Source: Plumapathes pennacea (Eukaryota; Cnidaria; Anthozoa; Antipatharia; Myriopathidae). Taken from it: a stretch of 64,000 bases of DNA. The notes under the pieces were generated by a model. That model saw only the letters and a program-made list of their open reading frames with translations. It was not told the origin of the DNA and did not search any database. The position numbers were made by a program, and so were the translations under genes. Positions 1 through 9,934 of the stretch are shown piece by piece (the first letter of the stretch is position 1; each line of letters starts with the position of its first letter). Location: the NCBI GenBank assembly GCA_964036295.1, contig OZ038471.1, forward strand, positions 11,550,184 through 11,614,183, given 5' to 3'.

Positions 1-806
1 TGTACAGGGCTGCATAGGGATGTATAGGGCTGTACAGGGCTGCATAGGGCTGCATAGGGATGTATAGGGCTGTACAGGGCTGCATAGGGCTGCATAGGGA
101 TGTATAGGGCTGTACAGGGCTGCATAGGGATGTATAGGGCTGTACAGGGCTGTATAGGGATGTATAGGGCAGTATAGGGATGTATAGGGCTGCATAGGGC
201 TGCATAGGGATGTATAGGGCTGTGCAGGGCTGTATAGGGATGTATAGGGCTGTACAGGGCTGCATAGGGATGTATAGGGCTGTACAAGGCTGCATAGGAC
301 TGCATAGGGATGTATAGGGCTGTACAGGGCTGCATAGGGCTGCATAGGGATGTATAGGGCTGTACAGGGCTGCATAGGGATGTATAGGGCTGTACAGGGC
401 TGTATAGGGATGTATAGGGATGTATAGGGATGTATAGGGATGTACAGGGCTGTATAGGGATGTATAGGGATGTATAGGGATGTATAGGGATGTACAGGGC
501 TGCATAGGGATGTATAGGGATGTATAGGGCTGCATAGGGATGTATAGGGCTGTACAGGGCTGTATAGGGGTATATATGGCTGTATAGGGATGTATAGGGA
601 TATATAGGGCTGTACAGGGATGTACAGGGCTGCATAGGGATGTATAGGGATGTATAGGGCTGCATAGGGATGCATAGGGATGCATAGGGATGTATAGGGC
701 TGCATAGGGCTGCATAGGGATGCATAGGGATGCATAGGGATGTATAGGGATGTATAGGGCTGCATAGGGATGCATAGGGCTGCATAGGGATGTATAGGGA
801 TGCATA
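1..806. repeat. Decamer minisatellite
   Basis: About 80 head-to-tail copies of a 10-bp unit, consensus TGYAYAGGGM, start at the window edge and stop abruptly at 806. Units come as TGTATAGGGC, TGTACAGGGC, TGCATAGGGA and TGTATAGGGA, partly in higher-order runs of three. The repeat continues off the left edge. It is not the TTAGGG telomere repeat, although each unit contains AGGG. No coding frame is seen. Confidence 0.97.
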
Positions 807-904
807 TGAAGCTTTATATGGTACATTAGGAATGGTAACTAATACAGTATGCACGCATGCGCTATAATTGGGGAAGCGTTGTGCAGCATACATGAGTTCT
901 CTAC

Positions 905-1450
905 CCATCCATCCGAAGACGAAAAGCGAATTTATCTAAACAAAACTTGAGTGAAATGGTTCTAAACTTCAGATTGATATTCTAAAATCACAGATCAATC
1001 TCGTTAAAGTAAATCTATTAATTCTACAGACAAAATAAGAGCAAAATTAGCAATCGGACTTGAAATAATTTTGCGAAGTACATCGCCACGTGGTGATAAA
1101 CCAAGTCAGTTTCACAAAGAAATTGATCGATAATTCTTTCCTACGGATTTGTTTCGCGGTCACTATCAAGACGAATAATTGCACAAATCAATCTCCGGCA
1201 AACACAACGAAGAAACATACTCCCTCGGACAGATCAGAAGCTTACAAGAACCGCGCTTGTACGACCGCCATTGCAAGTTCAAACAACATGACATCTCACC
1301 TTTCGTCTTCATCGGCCGAAGGCTCTTTCAGATTGTAAATCTGTCAAAATCTGTTTATAAGACGCCAGTTATTGTTGAGGAGATAAACTTCTACGTTTAG
1401 CAGCATTAAAGTCACACTTTTTGTCCGTGAAAGTACAAAAACAAATAGCG
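905..1450 (+). repeat. Interspersed repeat R1, copy 1
   Basis: This stretch is closely similar to 58490-58870, 59370-59802 and (3' part only) 61543-61705. The short ORFs inside are not conserved between copies, so I treat it as a non-coding interspersed element. The shared block starts near a CCATCCGAAGACGAA motif and runs past a TTTTTGTCCGTGAAAGTAC motif. The family is not recognised. Confidence 0.8.
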
Positions 1451-2283
1451 TACGCGCGGATGGCGCCGCGACGAAAATCATGAAATTTCATCGACTTCTG
1501 ATCTCTTTGTTTAGCTGTCAAAAAAAAAACAAAAAAAACACAGATTCTGATTGGTTCATTCTTACAATAAGGGTTTATAACAATAGATTTGACAAAAATT
1601 GACCGGGGGGAGGTTGGGTATTTCCCGACAAGTTTTTTTACGGCCGGTTTCGGCCGGCGTAGGAGCGAATGGGGTGCACCTTGGTCAATGCATCCATTAA
1701 ACAGACCTCTTCTTTCTGCCATTCACATGCATAATCTGCATTTTTTACAAGAACTATGGAACTGGTAATGAACATTGTCCAAAAACTCCTGCTGTCACAT
1801 TCCTGACTTCCTAAAAGAATTGAAAAGTATCAAACCCAGCACAGCTATATAATTACTTTTATGTGGCCAACAAATATAAATTCTGGACATTTTAAATTCT
1901 TACCAAGGAAACTTTGATAAATTGGGAAACATTAATATTACACAATCAGTGGTAATGAACTCTTTCACTCCTAAAATGCAGATTCTCCCAGCTTTTTGAC
2001 AAGAAAATGTTTGAATGAAGGAGTGAGAATTGATAACTAGTTTAATCAGTATTAGGCCAAGTTCTCTATACTGCTACAATGTACTGCATCTCAACTTGTG
2101 AACAACTGAAGGAGAAAATAGAAGTTGACCTTGGGAGTAAAAGTGAAGATAATACCAGAAAAAAAATTAAGAGGCTACTAGCTGTCTTATCTAGAATATT
2201 CACCAGACCACCTTCAAACAATTTTGTTAATTTTCAGTTGAGCAACAACTGAATTTTTTGCACACATGTAAGTGTAAGCAGTA
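1451..2283. other. Non-coding stretch, nothing recognised
   Basis: AT-rich sequence with a GGCCGGTTTCGGCCGG palindrome near 1641-1657. The ORFs are short and have no family resemblance. No RNA gene or mobile-element terminus was recognised. Confidence 0.5.
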
Positions 2284-2373
2284 CAGTGGAACCTCACCTT
2301 ACGACCACCTCGTCAATACGACCAGTATTTTTTTGCTCTGTTGAGGCATGGTCATATTAATGAGGTTCCACAC
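2284..2373. mobile_element. Short MITE, pogo/Tigger-like ends
   Basis: Starts CAGTGGAACCTC and ends GAGGTTCCACAC, an inverted repeat with one mismatch, flanked by TA on both sides (2282-2283 and 2374-2375). A TA target site and CAGTGGAACC-type ends fit pogo/Tigger-like non-autonomous elements of the Tc1/mariner superfamily. At 90 bp it is a heavily deleted copy. Confidence 0.7.
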
Positions 2374-2645
2374 TATACCTGAATGTGTGTATCAAGTCTG
2401 ACAAAGCATTGCTGTGATTTTCTAATGTAATTTTCAAATTGAAAAACTTAGAAAGAAATGGAAAACAATGAATTAATGATCCACTCAGGAAGCAAATGAA
2501 TAGCAGTTTCCATCATTGAGTGAAAAACCTTCAGATCACTTGTACCAATGGCAACCTCATTCCCAGGCTCTTTCCTCTCCCTTTGGGAGCAGGGAGCCGG
2601 GAGAGAAAAGAGCCTGGGAATGAGGTCATAACAATAGTATAGATA

Positions 2646-2831
2646 CAGTGAAACCTCATACGATGGCCAAAGGACTGGAAAAATGTGTTTGCCATAACCA
2701 GGTTTCGTTATAGCAAGGTTCTGCTTCCATACATTTTACTGTTACTGGGCTCTAGATAACGGGCTGAAGAATGTGGTTTGTAATATCTAGGTTTTCGTTG
2801 CACAGAAGTTCGTTATACTGAGATTTCACTG
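2646..2831. mobile_element. MITE, pogo/Tigger-like ends
   Basis: Begins CAGTGAAACCTC after a TA and ends GAGATTTCACTG. The inside repeats motifs such as TTCGTTATA and GTTATAGCAAGG. It is 186 bp and non-coding; the right flank lacks a clean TA. It is related in its ends to the element at 2284. Confidence 0.65.
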
Positions 2832-3912
2832 TGCATACATCAAAGCATTTTATTTCTAATCTTTCAAACTGTTGTGGGGGTTGGGCATTTGACACCAAAC
2901 TGTGGGAAGTTTGGTACTAGATTGCACACGTGCATCATCAAGAATTGTATTCAAAAAATACAATCACTTCCACATCTAATTTACAGAAAATTGATCAAGA
3001 GTGGGCCCAGAGAACGGTCACTTGCCCTTCCATTTGCCATATGTGTGGGGGCATTTGAATGGCTTTTTGGACCCAAGGGAAGAGAATTTGATTTGGGGAA
3101 GGGGAGTGGAGGGGTGATACATATATATCACACATGTAAACAGTCAGCTACTATATACTACCGTATTAAATATATTTAAGTGAAGAGAAAATGGCATGTG
3201 ATCTCATGTTGATCAGACTATCGAATTTACAAGCAGATATAGTCTGGGCTGACTGAAAAAAAGTGTCGACTCAAGATAAATCCACATGCAGTTTGCACTC
3301 TCATATTAAACAAAACAGGGACATTGTATGGATTAGATTAAGGTGATCAGCATTTTACAAGAAAGATATACGTGTTGAGTATTTTCCGTACCTGGTCATC
3401 AGTGGTGTGAACTGCAGCAAAATACCATCACACGACACAACGGCCAAACACCCAACGCTGATTCAGCCGCATGTTCAACTCTTTCACGATCCTCATCCGC
3501 CATTTTTGATTAATTGTAGCTGCAGAATTATCAACACTTGACCCTTTACAGCGTCTACTAACTCGACCAATAGAGTATTAAAATAAAAACTGAAGCCTGG
3601 ACTGTACAGCAACTCCCCAACGCTCGCTTGGCCCCAGTTCACGCTCGTCGTGCACTTCCCAGCATGCACCACGCGTTGCTTGACCTCCGTTCAAAACTCA
3701 AAACTATTAGGATAATATTAGGACCCCAACAATATCACTATCAGCCAAATCTTGAAACTAGAAATTAAAAGGCGGGTGACTTCTTGACGATTGACAAGAG
3801 GGATTTATAGAATATTCAAAAATATCATTTTCTTGCCTTTTATGCAGAAATCTTAGCGAAGACATGGAGCCAATCGGTGTCATTCCTGCAGTACTTAGTG
3901 ATAATTATACTA
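2832..3912. other. Non-coding stretch, no firm gene
   Basis: No ORF here resembles a known family. A minus-strand ATG at about 3503 in a Kozak-like context (AAAAATGGCGG) opens a short frame, but no convincing donor or next exon was found. No repeat copies were seen elsewhere in the window. Confidence 0.4.
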
Positions 3913-3965
3913 GTGGGGTAAAGGAATTCAGCCAACGGCGATAGTGTTTGTGTACGGGGGCCGTA
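3913..3965 (+). repeat. Left copy of a ~52-bp direct repeat
   Basis: GGGGTAAAGGAATTCAGCCA followed by GCGATAGTGTTTGTGTACGG recurs almost exactly at 5391-5443 in the same orientation. The two copies bracket the broken BEN-domain exon and its 3' flank. Confidence 0.85.
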
Positions 3966-4215
3966 CAGTACAGCTCAGAATTAAGCGAACAACGCACTCG
4001 CGCTTCGAACGCGTTCGACACGCAGCAAAAACGCGTGCGTGCTTTTGAAATATCGCGTTTTTTTGCACGCAAGTTTGAACGCGTTTTCTTTGTAATACAT
4101 ATATGCAGCTTCTGTGCGTTTTCCTTTTGTGCTGTATTGTGAAACAAAACCCAGTCAAACTCAAACAAAGGCTTGAAATTCGAGCCGATTTCGGGTTATA
4201 TTGTCATCCTGAAAG

Positions 4216-4378
4216 TTGGCTGATTCGGACAAGAAATGTGTGCATTCCAATCTGAAAACCGCGAGACAAATGTTTGGCTGATTCGGACGAGAAATGTTTG
4301 CATTCGAATCCGAATACCGCGAGACAAATGTTTGGCTAATCAGACGAGAAATGTTTGAATTCAAATCTGGAGACCGTT
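4216..4378 (+). repeat. 58-bp tandem repeat, about 2.8 copies
   Basis: Three diverged copies at an exact 58-bp period (marker TTGGCTRATYCGGAC at about 4216, 4274 and 4332). Each carries GAGAAATGTTTG-like and GCGAGACAAATG motifs. Non-coding; it lies 3' of the BEN exon. Confidence 0.85.
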
Positions 4379-4466
4379 GGTGGCATTTGCATCAAATGCT
4401 CACTATAATAAACGAACACTAAAGATCAAGACATGACAATCACTCAAGTTAGAATCAACAACAACA

Positions 4467-4472
4467 TTTATT
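4467..4472 (-). promoter_or_regulatory. Poly(A) signal AATAAA for the BEN-type exon
   Basis: A minus-strand AATAAA lies about 50 bp downstream of the BEN-exon stop codon (4521). This supports the reading of that exon as a true 3'-terminal exon. Confidence 0.55.
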
Positions 4473-4711
4473 ACAATATTTACCGTCTTCAGCATTAAAA
4501 TGACAAAACAGTACAAAAGTCTAAGCGCTTCGCGACGACGACTTCTTGCATCTTAGGAAAGTGTCTATTGCCTTGCAGCTTCGCCATATTCCTTCCTTGG
4601 CGGCAGGTGGTGCAGGGTAATACTTAAATACGGTCTCCTTGATTATGTCTATTCTCGCAGGATCCAATGCTTCCTTACCTCCCACTCCTCTCACATTCTT
4701 TCCCTCTATTT

Positions 4712-4895
4712 AGCCTGGTCCTCACTAGCGCATAAGCATAAGCACAAGCATAAGCATAAGAATAAGAGAGTGACAGTGGCGACATAAGCATAAGCATAAG
4801 GATCAAACACGTCCGTTCCTTATGCTTATGTCGCCACTGTCACTCTCTTATTCTTATGCTTATGCTTGTGCTTATGCGCTAGTGAGGACCAGGCT
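4712..4895. mobile_element. Palindromic fold-back MITE inside the BEN exon
   Basis: Two nearly perfect arms run inward from AGCCTGGTCCTCACTAGCGC to its reverse complement at 4876-4895. Each arm is rich in CATAAG/CTTATG repeats, with a small loop near 4800-4815. The flanks carry TTT on both sides (4709-4711, 4896-4898), a likely 3-bp target duplication. Removing the element and one TTT rejoins the BEN domain in frame. Confidence 0.85.
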
Positions 4896-5091
4896 TTTCT
4901 CTTGGATCGAATAAGTGCCGCGTTGGACGGCAAAGTTTTTGTCAGGCGTCGTCGCCTTTGATCTTAGCATAAATAGGACGTCAGGGTTGAGGCGGCTTTC
5001 TTGCTGTGGAGAAGGATCCAAAACTGGCACATCTTCTCGTGCTGGAGTTTGTGGGAACGAATCTGCTTCGGCAAATGACTCAAATGATGGC

Positions 5092-5113
5092 GGGGGGGGG
5101 GGGGGGGGGGGGG
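5092..5113. repeat. Poly-G run (22 bp)
   Basis: Uninterrupted G on the plus strand; on the minus strand it encodes the polyproline tract of the BEN-type exon. It is a likely site of length variation and sequencing error. Confidence 0.95.
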
Positions 5114-5390
5114 TTGAGTAGTAGCTGCTGAAGGAGGCGTTAGTATTTCTAGCAGCAAGTCCAGCAACATAGGGTGACATGTTGACTTGAGGATTTCTCT
5201 GTACAGGTGATAGGTTTCTTCGATGGGGTGTCTGGTTCTGTAAAGTCGGTACCGGGCCTGTGGGACTGGGAACTGGGACTGCACCCGGGGCCGGTGGCGC
5301 GTAAGGCGAAACAGCCGTAGCCTAAATCGTGACACAAATATAAATAAGTAATCAATAGCGATAAATAATAATACGCTTACAGGAGTTTGT

Positions 5391-5443
5391 AGGGGTAAAG
5401 GAATTCAGCCAAAGGCGATAGTGTTTGTGTACGGGGGTCGTAT
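5391..5443 (+). repeat. Right copy of the ~52-bp direct repeat
   Basis: Matches 3913-3965 with about two mismatches. On the minus strand this copy overlaps the end of a possible upstream BEN-gene exon just before a GTAAGC donor. Confidence 0.85.
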
Positions 5444-5663
5444 TTATTCATTAAATTAAATTTGGATATTCGTAATTAATGCCGATTCTTTCCCAATATT
5501 CAATGCATTTCCACCGCTTTTTAGGAAACTGGGAAACCCTCGCGATCGTTGACACCAATATAAAGTAGAAACAAACGTGTCCAGTTTAAATTTTACTTTA
5601 ATTGTGCTCTACTCTAAGTTAATTGTGTTCTACTTTAAGTTTTACTTTAATTGTGCTCGGAAG

Positions 5664-6201
5664 TCTTCCCCCAAATTACAAAGTCCATCGAAAATACAGA
5701 GACTCAAATGGTGGAGGAGTATTCATCGCAGTAAAAAACAACCTGATTGCAAAGCTAGAGCACAAACTCGACACCAGCTGTGAAATTATGTGGGTCAAAC
5801 TACTATCTTAAGAAAGATATTAACAACATTGAAATGGTTCAGCGACAAGCCGCCCGCTTTGTCAAACGTAATTATGCCCGAGATCCAGGAACAGTGACCC
5901 GAATCCTGAACGAACTTAAATGGCCTTCTCTCCAATCAAGACGAAAAGAAGCCCGTCTATCTTTAATGCACCAAGCAATACATAGAACAATAGCAATAAC
6001 TACACCAGACTATGTCGTCCCCATTGATCTACGGACTCGACAGTACCATCCTCTTCGCAAGACCCAGCTGGGTGGTTCAACTGATAGTTACAAGTTTAGT
6101 TTCTGGCCGAGAACTATTAGAGACTGGAACATTCTGTCAGTAGACACGTTAGAAAAAACGAACCTTAAGTCCTTCAAAACATCTCTGAAGCAAAAAGCAT
6201 G
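5664..6201 (+). pseudogene. Internally deleted LINE retrotransposon fragment
   Basis: The first part (5664-5810) encodes an endonuclease-like stretch with YRDSNGGGVFIAVKNN, typical of the APE-type endonuclease of non-LTR retrotransposons. It then jumps to the C-terminal region after the reverse transcriptase, with VQRQAARFVKRNYARDPGTV and WPRTIRDWN, ending at the stop at 6201. The whole reverse transcriptase is missing. The 3' side runs into ATTT repeats and a TTTGAACTTTGAAC tail, a normal LINE 3' end. Family assignment within the jockey/CR1 group is uncertain. Confidence 0.8.
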
Positions 6202-6237
6202 ATTATGCGGGGGATATACATATCTTCTAAATTAATC

Positions 6238-6310
6238 GTTTTATTTATTTATTTATTTATTTATTTATTTGTTTATTTATTTATTTGTTTATTTATTTAC
6301 TTATTTATTA
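6238..6310 (+). repeat. (ATTT)n tract
   Basis: Tetranucleotide repeat with a few interruptions, just 3' of the LINE fragment. Probably its expanded tail. Confidence 0.9.
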
Positions 6311-6431
6311 TTTCTTTCTTTTACTTTTTATGAGTGAGATCGTGTAAATTATTCTAAACGTATTGTGTATTTTGAACTTTGAACTTTTAATCTTTATCTC
6401 TGCATATTACCCACAAGGTGTTGCAGAGTAT

Positions 6432-6433
<2 letters not shown>

Positions 6434-6530
<97 letters not shown>

Positions 6531-6543
6531 TATATATATATAT
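6434..6543. repeat. (TA)n microsatellite
   Basis: About 55 TA dinucleotides with one GA interruption near 6529. It lies inside an otherwise unremarkable AT-rich stretch. Confidence 0.97.
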
Positions 6544-7269
6544 TACACTAAACAGTCATGCACAGAATTCACTACAACAGCATGACCAATAATAACAAAA
6601 TCATGGAGTACTGTATATATGTTACTACCTGAAATTCCAGCATGCAGTCCTCTGATACTGACAAATTGCCAGATGAAGGTTTACAGCCAATGCCATTCTT
6701 AGCCCACCAACTTGTGTGATTTAATTGTTTTCAGACTAAGCCAGTCTTTGATCTGTAGTGCATTGAAGAAAAAAAAGATGCATTATTGCCAATTAATTCA
6801 TTAAACACTATAAATTTATATCCATGATCAGACATAACCTTCTTAGCCAATCAGACTGCTTGGTTTCCAGTTATGTTTATTCTGCACAGACATTTTTGGG
6901 ACTCATGACAATAATTTATTGTCATTACAAGGATGGAATTTCTCCCCTGGGTGTATATTTTTCTGATAGTATTTTAAAGATCTTTCACATCCAATGGATA
7001 ATCTGATGCATTTTCTACAAGACAGTTAAAACTTTGCTTACAGGCCTGCAAAACTTTGTTTCATGTATGTGAACTTCATGACGGCAGCCAAAGCCAAATT
7101 ATGAAATCACAACCAGTCGATTCTGAACACTAGCTTGAGTTATTTATGTGAGGAAGTGAAGGCAAAATAAAGACAGTACAAGACACTCACATGTGTTAAC
7201 GAGCCAATTTCCAGGTACAAGGAAATGATTGTCAGGTTTATTGCAAACTAGAAGATGCACCAAACTCCA

Positions 7270-7271
<2 letters not shown>
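6544..7271. other. Non-coding stretch, nothing recognised
   Basis: Plain AT-rich sequence. No element ends, no duplicated block and no coding signal were seen. Confidence 0.5.
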
Positions 7272-7316
<45 letters not shown>

Positions 7317-7326
7317 ATAATAATAA
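7272..7326 (-). repeat. (TAG)n(TTA)n microsatellite at a LINE 3' end
   Basis: On the minus strand a TTATTATTA run is followed by TAG repeats directly after the 3' untranslated part of the LINE. It reads as the LINE tail. Confidence 0.85.
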
Positions 7327-9404
7327 CGATTTATTGACAGCGTTTCCACGAGGTGGCTCTTCACCTGTCAACTATTCTAAAACTAAGCTAATTATACAAA
7401 GAGTAAAGACCTAAACACTGATCTACCTGAAACAAAAATAAATAGGAGAAAAATTATGAGCAAGATACACGTGTTCTACTTAAAATCTTAAACAATACTA
7501 AAAGACCAAAACAAAGATCTACATAAAACACGAAAGAATATTATGAAGTTATGTACGGATACTGCGTGTTCAGTGAGTAGGGCTTTCCTCTGTACAGGCT
7601 CGGTTTAAGAGAAATTCTTTAGATAAATTACAAAATTTTTTAAAATTACTACATGCTCTTATGTTACTTGGTAGGGAGTTAAATAATCTGGAGGCTGAGT
7701 CCTGGAAGGTGCCCTGAACTAGTGGTGTGGTCAGTCTTGGTGCTGCGTTAGAGTGGAGATTTCGAGTGTTCTTTACGATATTAATTGGCAGATAAGAGGG
7801 CCATGGTTATACATTGCCTTAAAAGCTAGTTTAAGAAGTTGCCAGTCCCTTCTTTCCTTAACTGGTGGCAACATTAGTTTGAGGATGATGCTAATATCAT
7901 TAACATATTTACCCGTGACAAAACTTGCTGCGGCAAACTGAATCCGTTGTAAGCGTTGTACAAGAAATTGCGGGAGTGGGTAAAACACAGTATCGCAGTA
8001 GTCTAATTTGGAAAGTATTAATGTTTCGGCAAGGTGTTTGCGCCACTTAAAGTCAGCAAAGTTCTTTAATTTGCGTATTGTGTGCAAGACCTCATAGCAG
8101 GATTTCGATAGCTGGCTTATGTGATCGTCCCACTTCAAATGATCGCTTAAGTAGACCCCTAGGACCTTGGATGTTCGTACGCGTTCAAGGGGCTTACCCG
8201 AGATTGTCAGTCCCAGGTCACATTCCCGTAGCGAGTGAGCTCGAGCCATCTGCGATGTGGAGATTAGCATTGCCTTTGTCTTCTTTGCATTGAGTGCAAG
8301 GTTGGAATCCCTTGACCAAGTACTGAGGCTCGCGAGCGAGGAATTCAGGGTGTCAGCTTGGGATGTGATGGAGGACGCCGTACAACTCGTATACATAGTT
8401 GTGTCATCTGCATACTGGAAACTTGTGATCGTTGGGGGGAGATTGTCTTGAAGGTCTGCAACGTACAGATTGAACAACATGGGCCCCAGGATGGATCCCT
8501 GGGGAACCCCAAACCCTAAGAGAGCAGGAGAAGATTTGCGGTCGTCAATCTGTACATAGTGATGCCGATCAGATAAATAGTTGGTTTAGCCACGTAAGGA
8601 AGTTCCTGGAGAATCCTAGATTATGCATCTTATTGATTATTGATTTAAAGCACACAGTATCAAAAGCTTTCGAGAAGTCCGCAAGGACCATCAGGATAAC
8701 TTCCTTTTTCTTCATAGCACGTATCAAATCGTCTCTTATTCCCATGAGGACTGTAGTTGTAGAATGTCCTTTACGGAAACTGGATATATTGTCCCTGAGA
8801 ATAGTTTCATTTTCTGAGAAGGTGACCACCTGATTTGTGACTAGCTTCTCAAACAATTTTGAGAGAACAGGTAGTATTGACACAGGTCTTAGATGGTCTT
8901 CAGACTCTGGGTGATCAATCTTTGGGATAGGACTGATTCTTGCTGTCTTCCATAGACGAGGAAAGATTGACTTCTTAATGAAAGAGTTTATTATGGCTGT
9001 GAGTGGCCCAGCCAGGTGCTCGGCCACGAGCTTAATGAATTTGGCAGGTAACTGATCGGGACCAGTAGAGCAGTCTGATCTGGTGTTCTTGATAGCATAC
9101 AGTACCTCGCCGAAGATGACTTTACTGAGACTGAAATTATATGTGTGCTCATTGGGCTCTGATAAATTGCGGATAAGCTGTAGTAACTCAGCAGCTGTTG
9201 TGACTTGTGTATCAAGTGTCCGTTTTGCAGTTGAGTCAAAATGGACATTCAATTTTTCCGGATCAAACCGGAGAGGTTGCTGGTTTGGTTTGAGTACACG
9301 ATGGACTACACGCCACACCTCCTTGGACTTGCTGGATGACAGGGCTCTTTCCATGAATTCCTTTCGAGCATTCCGTATTGCAACCTTGAGTTTATTCCTG
9401 ATTT
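7327..9404 (-). pseudogene. LINE reverse transcriptase, 3' two-thirds
   Basis: Non-LTR retrotransposon ORF2 on the minus strand. From about 9404 it reads IRNKLKVAIRNARKEF, then the reverse transcriptase with PKIDHPESEDHLRPVSILP, motif A (LADFSKAFDTV), GFGVPQGSILGP and motif C (FQYADD). The C-terminal region and stop lie near 7570, with a 3' untranslated part to 7327. One frameshift near 8583 and another near 7780 break the frame; otherwise coding similarity is continuous. The 5' part of the same element lies at 11772-12350, separated by a Penelope-like element that inserted into it. It belongs to the APE-endonuclease LINE group (jockey/CR1-like); the exact clade is not assigned. Retrotransposition would be inactive in this copy. 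Confidence 0.88.
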
Positions 9405-9437
9405 GGCAAATGGTTTGAACCCAGGAGTGTGAACAGT

Positions 9438-9777
9438 AGGTTGGTTGTGATCGTCCGGGTTAGAGTAGTCTCCAGAAAGACTGTTGTTGGTGACTGACGT
9501 TTCGACTACCTGAGCGGAAGTCATCTTCGGAGTCAAGTGAAAAGTATTCGTCAGATGGCGGTATATATGTCTCTGGTCGTAGAAGTGATTGGTCCGTTAT
9601 GTCGGCCTATGGTTGGTCGAGTCGGCTTGGTTGTGTTGATGTTGTTGATGTCAGTTGATGTTCTTTTGTCCTGTTGATTAGTCTATTGTTCGTTCGGTTG
9701 TGTTTGATGTCATCTATCAGTCGTTTGTAAGGTGCCGGTAATTGTTGGCATCTGTTGAGAGGTTTCCGTTCTAAGTT
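9438..9777 (-). repeat. Penelope pseudo-LTR, inverted left copy
   Basis: Reverse complement of 11438-11772 with few mismatches. It includes a hammerhead-type motif (9491-9535, minus strand). In this copy the coding tail of the element is also duplicated in reverse. Confidence 0.9.
9491..9535 (-). ncRNA. Hammerhead-type motif with a core change
   Basis: Same fold as the motif at 11673-11717, but the strand reads CCGAAGA where the core needs CUGANGA. The conserved U4 is therefore C, which would be expected to abolish cleavage. The GAAAC and GUC elements and helix I (UGACU/AGUCA) remain. Confidence 0.5.
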
Positions 9778-9934
9778 AGGATACAATCAGCCTCTATACA
9801 TGACAACAACAAGACCAAAGACGAAAAACAAGCACTGAAACGACTACAAAACGACAAAGACATCGTCATACTGCCAGCCGACAAAGGACGAGTGACTGTT
9901 GTCATGAACAAAACAGACTAGCTACCACGACAAA

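Larger units (their letters stand above)
4521..5321 (-). pseudogene. BEN-domain protein, 3'-terminal exon, disrupted
   Basis: The exon opens after an acceptor (ATTTAG) at 5321 and runs through a proline-rich linker, a serine/acid-rich segment and a C-terminal BEN-like domain. The domain contains NFAVQ, RHLFDPRE, GKNVRGVGGKEALDP and a basic end before the stop at 4521. BEN domains bind DNA or act as protein adaptors in chromatin; that role is family knowledge. Two lesions are visible. A 184-bp palindromic MITE (4712-4895) sits inside the domain, and a one-base deletion near 4923 separates NFAVQ from RHLFDPRE. A 22-base G run at 5092-5113 codes for the polyproline. A donor (CCT|GTAAGC, near 5380) upstream on the minus strand suggests another proline-rich exon ending just before it. 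The identification rests on motif recognition only. Confidence 0.65.

Noticed and set aside
1-806. Telomeric repeat or CRISPR array
   Set aside because: The unit is a 10-mer without spacers and not TTAGGG; CRISPR is not expected in this genome.
3427-3503. Possible first exon on minus starting ATGGCGGATGAGG
   Set aside because: Good start context, but no convincing donor, no continuation to the left, and no family resemblance.
6363-6551. ORF of alternating Tyr-Ile
   Set aside because: Translation of the TA microsatellite.
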